Below, in pieces: positions 27,328 to 34,904 of a stretch of 64,000 nucleotides of DNA. The translations under genes were made by a program, and so were the position numbers. This DNA comes from Planctomycetota bacterium (GTDB lineage: Bacteria > Planctomycetota > UBA1135 > UBA2386). Below the pieces are notes generated by a model. The model was not told the origin of the DNA. It did no database searches and saw only the letters and a program-made list of their open reading frames with translations. The stretch spans positions 79,917 to 143,916 of the forward strand of contig JADLFX010000060.1 in the NCBI GenBank assembly GCA_020849665.1, written 5' to 3'. Positions within the stretch are counted from its first letter, which is position 1. Every line of letters starts with the position of its first letter.

Positions 27328-28560
27328 TCAGCCGGTGACTGCGCATGCGGCACGGATGTGGGCCGCCAGCTTCGCGGCCTCGCGGCGCACGTCGTGCATC
27401 TCCTCCACCAGGGCGCGCCCGCGCGCGCCCATCGCGGTGAGCCGCACCGGGTCGGTGCCGAGCACCCGTTCCAGGACCGCGGCCAGCTCCTCGGCGCTGC
27501 CCGCGGTCACGAGCCACCCGCTCTCCCCATCGCGCACCAGCTCGGGGATGCCCGCGATCCGCGTGGCCACCACCGGCCGACCGCGCGCGAATGCCTCCAT
27601 CAGCACGACCGGCAGTCCCTCGGCGAAGCTGGACATGACCAGGGCGCGGGAACGGTCGATCTGCTCCCGCGTGGCGTCGCCGGCCTGCCAGCCGAGCAGA
27701 CGGACGCGGGTTCCGAGCCCGGCGGCGGCGATCCGCGCCTCCAGCTCGGGGCGCAGGGGGCCCTCACCCACGATCGCCAGCTCGAACGCGATGCCGCGGG
27801 CGGCCAGCATCCCGGCCGCCTCGAGGAGGACGGGCAGGCCCTTCGCCGCCGCCAGGCGGCCGACCCAGCACAGCTTCGGGCTCGCGGGCACGTCCGAGGG
27901 CGGGGCGCCCAGGAACCCGCGGTCGACCCCGCAGCGCACGACGTGGATCCTGCTCCAGTCCTCGGTGCGGCTCCAGCGGCACAGCTGGCTGCGCCCGAAC
28001 GTGCTGATCGCCACGGCGAAGCGCGCGTGGCGGACCTTCTCGCCCAGCGAGAGGGCCGCCGGCCGGTCGAACTCGTCCGGGCCGTGCACGGTCATGCTGT
28101 AGCCGGGCCCGCCGAGTCGGGCGCAGAGCAGCGCCACCGCCGCGGAGTTGGTGCCGAAGTGCGCATGCACGTGTTCGACGCCTTGGCGCGATAGCCAGCC
28201 GCGCAGGAGGCACGCCTCCAGGAGGTAGGCGGCATGCGCCAGGAGACCGCGTGGCGACTGGCGGGCCAGCCGCCACGCCGTCACGGCGGCACGCAGGAAC
28301 CGCCCGGGCCGCGTGCAGAGGTCGCGGAGTCCGGCGCCGAGGAGCGCCGCGAGCCCAGCCTCCAGGACGCAGTGGGTGCGCTCCCGCTCGGCGAGGTCCT
28401 CGGCGTCGACCAGCCGGGCCGCCCGCCGGATCGTGAAGCGGAGCACCGGCAGCCCTTGGGACTCGAGCGCCTGGATCTCGCGGCGGATGAAGGTGTGGCT
28501 GGGGCTCGGGTACTGGTTCACCAGGTACGCGAGCCGCGGGCCTGAGACGGGGCTGGTCAC
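27328..28560 (-). CDS. Glycosyltransferase family 4 protein (colanic-acid/exopolysaccharide type)
   Basis: A 410-residue GT-B glycosyltransferase started by GTG. The N-terminus LAYLVNQYPSPSHTFIRREI is typical of WcaL/EpsD-like exopolysaccharide transferases; then HVHAHFGTNSAAVA, MTVHGPDEFD, WVGRLAAAKGLPVLLEA and the donor-binding MSSFAEGLPVVLMEAFARG with E-x7-E. It probably adds a sugar in extracellular polysaccharide assembly. It is the third gene of a minus-strand run after the MalK-like ATPase and HD hydrolase (58-bp gap from the HD gene); no functional link to those is evident. Confidence 0.9.
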   Translation of the reverse strand: MTSPVSGPRLAYLVNQYPSPSHTFIRREIQALESQGLPVLRFTIRRAARLVDAEDLAERERTHCVLEAGLAALLGAGLRDLCTRPGRFLRAAVTAWRLARQSPRGLLAHAAYLLEACLLRGWLSRQGVEHVHAHFGTNSAAVALLCARLGGPGYSMTVHGPDEFDRPAALSLGEKVRHARFAVAISTFGRSQLCRWSRTEDWSRIHVVRCGVDRGFLGAPPSDVPASPKLCWVGRLAAAKGLPVLLEAAGMLAARGIAFELAIVGEGPLRPELEARIAAAGLGTRVRLLGWQAGDATREQIDRSRALVMSSFAEGLPVVLMEAFARGRPVVATRIAGIPELVRDGESGWLVTAGSAEELAAVLERVLGTDPVRLTAMGARGRALVEEMHDVRREAAKLAAHIRAACAVTG

Positions 28561-28618
28561 GTCGGGCGGATGGTAGCTGCGGGTCGTGCGGCGATCCCGG
28601 TTCCTGCCGCGCCCCGGC

Positions 28619-29143
28619 TCACGCGGGAGCCAGCGCGCGGATCGCCGCTTCGAGCGCCGCCTCCAGCGCCTGGTTGGCGCCGCGGCAGGCCTCGAGCACC
28701 TCGCGCGAGTGCTGCACGTAGCCGGCGCGCTTGGTCTCGCTGAAGCCGTTCATGTCGGTCAGGTTGTCGAGCCGGTCGGCGAGCTTGATCGCCTTGGCCT
28801 CGACTCCGGCGTGGCGGATCCGCTCGTTGGCCTCGCGGCGCCGTTCCCGCTTGGGCAGCCTCGTGTCGCCCGAGAGCGCGCTGACCAGGTCCGCGACCCG
28901 CTCGCCGAAGCGGCGCGCGAGGGTCTCGTACTCGCAGTCGGTGTCCTCGATCAGGTCGTGCAGGAGCGCGGCGATCAGAACGTCGTGGTCCTGGACGCCG
29001 CCGATGGTGCGCAGGCTCTCGGCAACGCGCAGCGGGTGCGCGATGTACGGCGAGCCGTCGGCGCGGGTCTGATGGTGGTGCTTCTGCATCGCGAAGAGCA
29101 CCGCGTCCACGTAGCGGCGATGGGGTTGCTGGAGGCTGGTCAT
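28619..29143 (-). CDS. HD-domain hydrolase, Mesh1-like small alarmone hydrolase
   Basis: A 174-residue stand-alone HD-domain protein like the hydrolase half of RelA/SpoT and metazoan Mesh1. Motifs: YVDAVLFAMQKHHHQTRADG, SPYIAHPLRVAE (metal His), ALLHDLIEDTD (HDxxED) and KAIKLADRLDNLTDM (Asp of the HD site). No synthetase, TGS or ACT domain follows. Substrates of relatives are (p)ppGpp or NADPH; which applies is unknown. The ATG is 19 bp after the MalK-like ATPase stop, suggesting one transcript. Confidence 0.87.
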   Translation of the reverse strand: MTSLQQPHRRYVDAVLFAMQKHHHQTRADGSPYIAHPLRVAESLRTIGGVQDHDVLIAALLHDLIEDTDCEYETLARRFGERVADLVSALSGDTRLPKRERRREANERIRHAGVEAKAIKLADRLDNLTDMNGFSETKRAGYVQHSREVLEACRGANQALEAALEAAIRALAPA

Positions 29144-29162
29144 GGAACGCAGGAGGCGCCTT

Positions 29163-30218
29163 TCATACCCGATCGCCGTCCAGGCGCAGGCCCGTGACCG
29201 GGTCGAAGGCGTGCAGGGACTCGGCGGCGAACGCGAACCCGGCTTCGTGGCCGGCGAGTCCGGGCGCATGACCGCGAGCCCACGCCACGACGGTCTCGGA
29301 CCCGCACTGGACCCTGGCCAGCGTCTCGTGGCCGAGGGCCTCGACGGCCAGGACCGCGGCGCGCACGCGCAGGCCTTCGCCGCCCAGCACGAGGTCCTGC
29401 GGCCGCAGGCCCAGCACCAGCTCGCCCTCGCGGCGCGGCACGGCGACCTCGATTCCCAGGCAGCGTGCGCGACCGCCGCGCGCGACCACGCGCAGCAGGT
29501 TCATCGGCGGCGAGCCGAGGAAGCCGGCCACGAAGAGGTTGGCGGGTCGCGCGTAGATCTCCGCCGGCGTGCCGTACTGCTGCAGGCGGCCCCGGTCGAG
29601 CACGGCGATCCGCTCGCCGAGCACCATCGCCTCGGCCTGATCGTGGGTCACGTAGAGCATGGTGGTGCCGAGCCTCCGGTGCAGCGCCTGGATCGTGCCG
29701 CGCAGCTCGACCCGCAGCCGGGCGTCCAGGTTGGACAGGGGCTCGTCGAAGAGGAACGCCTTGGGCTCGCGCACCAGCGCGCGGGCCAGGGCCACCCGCT
29801 GCTGCTGGCCGCCGCTCAGGTGGCGCGGCCGCCGTCCCAGCAGATCACCGAGCCCCAGCTCTGCGGCGACCTCCCGCACCCGCTGCTGGCGGGCGCCACG
29901 GCGCAGGCCCCGCATCCGCAGGGGGAACGCGATGTTCTCCTCGACGGTCATGTGCGGATAGAGGGCGTAGTTCTGGAACACGAACGCCACGTCGCGGGCG
30001 CGCGGGTCGACGTCGTTCATCACCCTGCCGGCGAAGCGGATCGTCCCCGCGTCGATGGCCTCCAGGCCGGCGATACAGCGCAGGGTCGTGGACTTGCCGC
30101 ACCCGGAGGGCCCGAGGAGCACGCAGAGCCGGCCGTCCTGGATCTCGAGGCTGAGGTCGTCGATCGCGGCGCGATCCCCGCCGAAGCGCCGCGTGACATG
30201 GTCCAGCTCGATCCGCAC
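29163..30218 (-). CDS. ABC transporter ATP-binding protein, MalK/UgpC type (orphan)
   Basis: A 351-residue ABC ATPase: Walker A GPSGCGKST, Q-loop FVFQNYALYPHMTVEENI, signature LSGGQQQR, Walker B AFLFDEPLSNLD and H-loop YVTHDQAEAM. The C-terminal TOBE/OB region (about 235-351, LVLGLRPQDLVLG) marks the MalK/UgpC carbohydrate subfamily. No permease or binding-protein gene is nearby, so it may serve several transporters, as MsmK-type ATPases do. The GTG start at VRIELDHV has no strong ribosome site. The HD hydrolase gene follows 19 bp later. Confidence 0.93.
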   Translation of the reverse strand: MRIELDHVTRRFGGDRAAIDDLSLEIQDGRLCVLLGPSGCGKSTTLRCIAGLEAIDAGTIRFAGRVMNDVDPRARDVAFVFQNYALYPHMTVEENIAFPLRMRGLRRGARQQRVREVAAELGLGDLLGRRPRHLSGGQQQRVALARALVREPKAFLFDEPLSNLDARLRVELRGTIQALHRRLGTTMLYVTHDQAEAMVLGERIAVLDRGRLQQYGTPAEIYARPANLFVAGFLGSPPMNLLRVVARGGRARCLGIEVAVPRREGELVLGLRPQDLVLGGEGLRVRAAVLAVEALGHETLARVQCGSETVVAWARGHAPGLAGHEAGFAFAAESLHAFDPVTGLRLDGDRV

Positions 30219-30365
30219 CAGGGGCCAGGATACGGGCACGGTGGCCTCCCGGCGCCCGGTCCAATGCCGCGCCAGGCCTGCGGTGGGCTGTCCCCGCCCG
30301 GGTTTCCGAATAGGCTCTGGCCTGCCCGTAACGGGCCCGGCCTTTCCAGCGGCCACACACTCGCC

Positions 30366-33300
30366 ATGCGCTCCTCGGGAACCCCCCTGATCGTCGCCTT
30401 CGTGCTGCTCCTGGCAGGCCTCGGTGCCTGGTACTTCCTCGGCACCAAGGATCCCGCCGTCGACCCGCTGCCGGTGGCCGCGAGCCAGGCGCCGGCGGAG
30501 ACCCAGCCTCTCGCCCTGCAGGCGGCCGGCGCCACGGCACGCGAGGCGACGGGCGAGCCGGCGCGGCCGCGCACGGCTCTGGAGCGCACCGAGCGGGGCG
30601 ATCTGGACGCGGAGTTCTCCAAGCTCATGGCCGGGTTCCGCGGCCGCGTGGTGACGGGGAAGGGGCAGGCCGCCGCGCAGTGCAAGGTGAAGCTCTATCG
30701 CGGCGATCCGGAGATGGTGCTCGCGGACCTGGCGCTGGTCGCCGAGGGGGGCGTGAACGAGCCCAAGGTCGATGCCGGGGAGGCGACCACGGACGAGGAG
30801 GGGCGCTTCGAGATCCTGGGCACGTGGCCGCGATCGTTCCATCTGCTGATGGCCGACGCCGGAGGCGAGAACCCCACGCCCCGCGTGGTCGAGCAGATCC
30901 CCGGACCGGGTGAGATCGTCGACCTCGGCGACATCGCCCTGCGCGACGGGGCGGTCGTCACCGGACTCGTCGTCGATCGCGACGGGAATCCCCTCGCCGG
31001 AGCGCTGGTGCGCGCGCTCGACATCCCGGGCGCGCTGGTCGGTCCGGTCCCGATCGACCGCTTCGATCCGAGCGGCGCCCTGGTCGTGCGCGAGGGCTCC
31101 AAGACCCTGGTCATGCAGATGCCGCCCTATGCCAAGCGGCTCTGGGACGAGCTGCCGATCCCGCGCACGCTGAGCGGGACCGATGGCCGGTTCCGCCTGA
31201 CCGGCGTGCCCGAGGGCACGGTGATGTTCGCGGTGAACGCGCGGGACCACGCCACGTACCTGCAGCCGGCGCTGAAGCTCAAGGCCGGGCAGACCCGCGA
31301 CCTGGGCACGGTCCGGATGCGCGAGGGCGAGACCATCGTGGGGCGGGTCGTCGACACCGAGGGCAAGCCGGTGGCAGGGGCCGAGGTGATGGTCGGGCCG
31401 CGCAGCATGATGATCCCGGTCGACTTCATGATCCCGGTGGGCCGCAGCGACGCCGATGGGCGCTTCCAGATGCTCGGCTTCCCCAGCGGACAGGTGTCCG
31501 GCATCGCGCGGCGGGACGGCGAGGCGTGGACCGTCACGGAGCCCAAGCCGACGGCCGGGGAGCTGGTGATCCAGCTGCCGAGCACGCACACGCTCACGCT
31601 GACCGTGCGCGCCAAGGGCGGCGCGAAGGTCGGGGACCTGCGCCTCTCCCTGGTGCAGAGCGACGACGAGAGCCGGGGCGGAGCCGCGGTGTTCGGGGTC
31701 GGGACGCCGATCGCGATCGACGCGCGCCGGAAGACCCTCGACGACGGGCGCATCCAGATCGAGCGGCTGGTCCCGGCCTTCTACGTGGTCCGTTGTCGCG
31801 CCGCCGGATTCGTCCCCGAGGACGTCGTGGTGCGCGTGGACAAGGACACGACCAAGGAGATCGAACTGGATCCCGAGCGGCGCATCCAGCTGACCGTCGT
31901 GCGCGCGCCGAGCGGCAAGCCCGGGGCGCGCGCCGCCGTGTACGTGGAGGGCGGGGTGGGCGACGGGATGCCGGTGCGGGCCGGCACCACCGATGCCGCC
32001 GGGCAGCTCCTGCTCCCCATCGACCCTTCGCGCACACGCACGGACGTGTCGGCCTCGCACCCGGCGTTCGGCGTCTACCACGGCAAGGTCGACGCCAAGA
32101 CCGAGGCGCTCACGATCACCATGTCGGAGCCGGGTTCGGTCGAGGGCGTGCTCACCGAGGACGGGCGCGAGCCGACGCCCGGCAAGTGGACCGTCGCGGT
32201 GAGCCCGCGCGGCGGCATGCAGAACGGCGCCATCCCGGTGCTGCCCGCCCTGGCCACGCCGGACGCCAAGGGACGGTTCCGGCTCACCGGTCTGCGTCCG
32301 GGGAGCTACCGGGCCGAGGTGATCGAGTCGCTCAAGGTGCTGACCTCGTTCTCGTCGCTGATGAGTTTCGGCCGCGCGTCGTACTTCATGTCCGACCGGC
32401 AGCGCGTCGAGTTCGAGATCCGCTCCGGCGAGATCGCCTCGGTGCAGCTCGACGCGACCAAGCGGATGGAAGCGGCTCCGGACAAGGGGGCGCGGCTCTT
32501 CGGCACGGCCACCATCAACGGCGCGCCGGCGCAGGGCTTCGTGCTCACCGGCTGGGCCGACCGGCGCGTGGTGGCGCAGGTCGACGCCGCGGGCCGCTTC
32601 GACTGCGGGATCGTGGCTGCCGGATCGCACCACTTCCAACTGCAGGACGCCAACGAGCGCGAGCCCTGGGGCAGCTCGCTCTGGTCGAGGAACGTCGAGA
32701 TCAAGGTGGGCGAGGACCAGGAGCTGGAGATCGCCATCGTGACCGGTGCGGCCAGCGGCACCGTGTGGCTCCCCGACGGGACCCCGGGCCGGGGCATGAT
32801 GGTCTCGGCCAGCGGCTCGCAGCCGCCGAGAGACCCCAAGGACCCCAAGGCGCAGGCGCGGCAGTCCTTCGTCAACCTCCGCACGCAGACCGACGAGAAC
32901 GGCCGCTTCGAATTCCAGCGGCTGCCCGTCGGCGCCTACAGCTTCAGCGCCCATGGCGAGTCCGCCCGGGGCAACAGCGGCGGCGTGACCATCGAGGCGG
33001 GCGGGATCGCCAGCGTGGAGATCAAGGTCGCGCGCACGTTCCGGGTGCGCGGCAAGGTCGACATGACGGCCCTGGGCGGCAAGCGGAAGGGCTGGGTGAA
33101 CCTCAACTGGACGCGCACCGAGAGCGGCTCGCGCCACAGCCAGGGTGCCGGCCTGCGCGACGACGGCACCTTCGACATGCAGGGCCTGGCGGCCGGGACC
33201 TACGAGGTCGAGCTCCGCGTGTGGGAGGAAGTCGTGCAGGAGTCCGGCGGCAGCCGGTGGAAGGAGAGCGACACGTACTGGAAGCACGACGGCACCTTCC

Positions 33301-33377
33301 TGATCCGCGACAAGGATCTGGACGACGTGCTGATCGTCCCCAGGGTCGCCGAGAATCCGCGGAAGCCCCCCCGCTGA
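30366..33377 (+). CDS. Large membrane-anchored protein with tandem carboxypeptidase-regulatory-like domains
   Basis: A 1003-residue protein with an N-terminal transmembrane anchor (PLIVAFVLLLAGLGAWYFLG) and about nine to ten transthyretin-like beta modules, each with a G-x-V-V-D-x-D/E-G-K/N-P-V/L-A-G-A strand pair and a closing DG-R-F-x-L/M-x-G motif (e.g. GRVVDTEGKPVAGAEVMVG and ENGRFEFQRLPVGAYSF). There are no catalytic motifs. It probably spans the periplasm as a structural or binding scaffold. Two shorter relatives occur at 18447-20144 and 37187-38404. The ATG was chosen just before the hydrophobic anchor; the frame stays open far upstream. Confidence 0.8.
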   Translation: MRSSGTPLIVAFVLLLAGLGAWYFLGTKDPAVDPLPVAASQAPAETQPLALQAAGATAREATGEPARPRTALERTERGDLDAEFSKLMAGFRGRVVTGKGQAAAQCKVKLYRGDPEMVLADLALVAEGGVNEPKVDAGEATTDEEGRFEILGTWPRSFHLLMADAGGENPTPRVVEQIPGPGEIVDLGDIALRDGAVVTGLVVDRDGNPLAGALVRALDIPGALVGPVPIDRFDPSGALVVREGSKTLVMQMPPYAKRLWDELPIPRTLSGTDGRFRLTGVPEGTVMFAVNARDHATYLQPALKLKAGQTRDLGTVRMREGETIVGRVVDTEGKPVAGAEVMVGPRSMMIPVDFMIPVGRSDADGRFQMLGFPSGQVSGIARRDGEAWTVTEPKPTAGELVIQLPSTHTLTLTVRAKGGAKVGDLRLSLVQSDDESRGGAAVFGVGTPIAIDARRKTLDDGRIQIERLVPAFYVVRCRAAGFVPEDVVVRVDKDTTKEIELDPERRIQLTVVRAPSGKPGARAAVYVEGGVGDGMPVRAGTTDAAGQLLLPIDPSRTRTDVSASHPAFGVYHGKVDAKTEALTITMSEPGSVEGVLTEDGREPTPGKWTVAVSPRGGMQNGAIPVLPALATPDAKGRFRLTGLRPGSYRAEVIESLKVLTSFSSLMSFGRASYFMSDRQRVEFEIRSGEIASVQLDATKRMEAAPDKGARLFGTATINGAPAQGFVLTGWADRRVVAQVDAAGRFDCGIVAAGSHHFQLQDANEREPWGSSLWSRNVEIKVGEDQELEIAIVTGAASGTVWLPDGTPGRGMMVSASGSQPPRDPKDPKAQARQSFVNLRTQTDENGRFEFQRLPVGAYSFSAHGESARGNSGGVTIEAGGIASVEIKVARTFRVRGKVDMTALGGKRKGWVNLNWTRTESGSRHSQGAGLRDDGTFDMQGLAAGTYEVELRVWEEVVQESGGSRWKESDTYWKHDGTFLIRDKDLDDVLIVPRVAENPRKPPR

Positions 33378-33381
33378 GGCG

Positions 33382-33906
33382 TCACTCCAGGTGCTTGCGG
33401 AGCGCCCGCGCGAACTTGTGCGGGAGCGCGAAGAGCAGCTCGCCGAGCATCCCCTGCGGCTCCTCGACCTCGACCGCGACCAGCATGCCCTTGCGCAGCG
33501 GGATCGCGGCATGGTCGCCGCCGGTCACGAGCAGCCCCAGAAGCCGGCCCAGGTGGGGCTCGTGGCCGACCAGGACGAACGGCCCCGCCGCGGCGTCGCC
33601 CAGGAGTTCGCCGCGCAGGAGATCCAACGCCTGATGGGGATCGGCCTCGGGCGTGAGCACCTTCAGCTCCTCGATGCCGGGCTCGAGCTCGAGCGACTCG
33701 CGCAGGATCTGGGCGGTCTCCAGCGCGCGCAGATAGGGCGAGCTCAGCAGGCGCGCGGGCGGCTCGCGCATCGCCAGCCGGAACGCGGGCATCGACTCGC
33801 GCAACCGCTCATGGCCTTCCTTGGTCAGGCGGCGCAGGCGGTCTTCCCTGGGCCCCGACGGGCCGAGGTCCTCGGCGACCCCGTGGCGAAGCAGATAGAC
33901 CAGCAC
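33382..33906 (-). CDS. sixA: Phosphohistidine phosphatase SixA-like
   Basis: A 174-residue histidine-phosphatase-superfamily protein. The catalytic RHG motif is at the N-terminus (VYLLRHGVAED), followed by RRLTKEGHERLR, LLSSPYLRALETAQIL and the second catalytic His in FVLVGHEPHLGRLLG. SixA removes phosphate from phospho-histidine domains, including ArcB and Npr in E. coli; the substrate here is unknown. The start is GTG. It converges with the large beta-domain protein with only four bases between stops. Confidence 0.88.
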   Translation of the reverse strand: MLVYLLRHGVAEDLGPSGPREDRLRRLTKEGHERLRESMPAFRLAMREPPARLLSSPYLRALETAQILRESLELEPGIEELKVLTPEADPHQALDLLRGELLGDAAAGPFVLVGHEPHLGRLLGLLVTGGDHAAIPLRKGMLVAVEVEEPQGMLGELLFALPHKFARALRKHLE

Positions 33907-34050
33907 ATCCGGACGATAGCCGGTCGGGTCGGGCGAGGAAGTGCGCCGCGGCGGCGGAGTGTTGCGTGGGAGTCAAGTCGAGACCGGAACCGCCGCCGCG
34001 GCCACAACACTACGCGGGCACGAAGGTGCGAGGCTCGGCTTTGTCCCGGC

Positions 34051-34737
34051 TCACCATGTGCGCACCCGGCCCTGGCCGTCGCCCACGTACACGCGGCCCG
34101 CCATCCCGACGAAGAGACCGTGGTCGATGACGCTCGGGATCCTGTGCAGGGACTCGCCCAGGCCGCCCGGATCCGGGATCCCGCCGAAGTGGCAGTCCAG
34201 GATCCGGTTGCCCTGGTCGGTGACGAAGGGATGCCCCTCCTTGTCCTTGCGCAGCACGACCTGCGCCCCGAGTTCACGGACGCGTGCCGCAGCCTGGCGC
34301 AGTCCGAAGGGCAGCACCTCCACGGGCAGGGCGAAGGCGTTGCCGAGGACCGGGACGATCTTGTCGTGGCTCACGATCACCACCATCTCGCGGGCCGCGG
34401 CCGCGACGATCCGCTCGCGCAGCAGGGCGCCGCCGCCGCCCTTGATCATGTCCTTGCGTCCGTCGATCTCGTCGGCGCCGTCGATCGCCAGATCCAGGCG
34501 GTCCACGCTCTCCAGGTCGCCCAGCGGGATCCCCAGTGCCGTCGCACGGCGGCGTGTGTCCTCGCTGGTCGGGAAGCCCACGAAGGAGAGGCCCTCGTCC
34601 TGGATCCGCTCCGCGAGGCGCTCCAGCAGGAAGCGGACGGTCGAGCCGGTGCCGAGGCCGATCAGCTGGCCACTGCGCACGAGCTCGGCGGCAGCGCGAC
34701 CTGCGGCACGCTTGCCTGCCTGGGCGGGGTCGGTCAT
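34051..34737 (-). CDS. rpiA: Ribose-5-phosphate isomerase A
   Basis: A 228-residue RpiA interconverting ribose-5-phosphate and ribulose-5-phosphate in the pentose phosphate pathway. Motifs: IGLGTGSTVRFLLERL, DLAIDGADEID, IKGGGGALLRERIVA and the late SVIDHGLFVGMA. Length is typical. The ATG before TDPAQAGKRAAG was preferred to an open frame adding 44 Gly/Arg-rich residues. It is divergent from feoB. Confidence 0.94.
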   Translation of the reverse strand: MTDPAQAGKRAAGRAAAELVRSGQLIGLGTGSTVRFLLERLAERIQDEGLSFVGFPTSEDTRRRATALGIPLGDLESVDRLDLAIDGADEIDGRKDMIKGGGGALLRERIVAAAAREMVVIVSHDKIVPVLGNAFALPVEVLPFGLRQAAARVRELGAQVVLRKDKEGHPFVTDQGNRILDCHFGGIPDPGGLGESLHRIPSVIDHGLFVGMAGRVYVGDGQGRVRTW

Positions 34738-34818
34738 GGTGCGAAGATACCGGCGGAGCAGGTGTTGGCGCGCTTCGCGTGGTGCGTGGCGGACCCCGGA
34801 ACCGCCGGGACCTCGGGC

Positions 34819-34880
34819 TTGCCCCGCGGGGCATCCCCTAGCAGAATGCGCGGCTCCTCCTGAGATCAAGTCTCACGGAG
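34819..34880 (+). promoter_or_regulatory. Candidate promoter and leader hairpin of feoB operon
   Basis: TTGCCC (34819-34824) and CAGAAT (34842-34847) make a -35/-10 pair with 17-bp spacing (four of six matches each). About ten bases downstream is an inverted repeat, CTCC-TGAGA / TCTCA-C-GGAG (34857-34880): nine pairs, one bulged C, five-base loop, ending 24 bp before the GTG. It does not match Fur or DtxR boxes, but the position suits an operator or leader structure for iron uptake. Confidence 0.4.
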
Positions 34881-34904
34881 ACCCCTCTCCCCCACCCCGC
34901 ATCC

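Noticed and set aside
29163..33512. A 1449-codon minus-strand frame antisense to the 1003-residue protein
   Set aside because: Only the MalK-like ATPase (29163-30218) is real; the rest mirrors the plus-strand gene.
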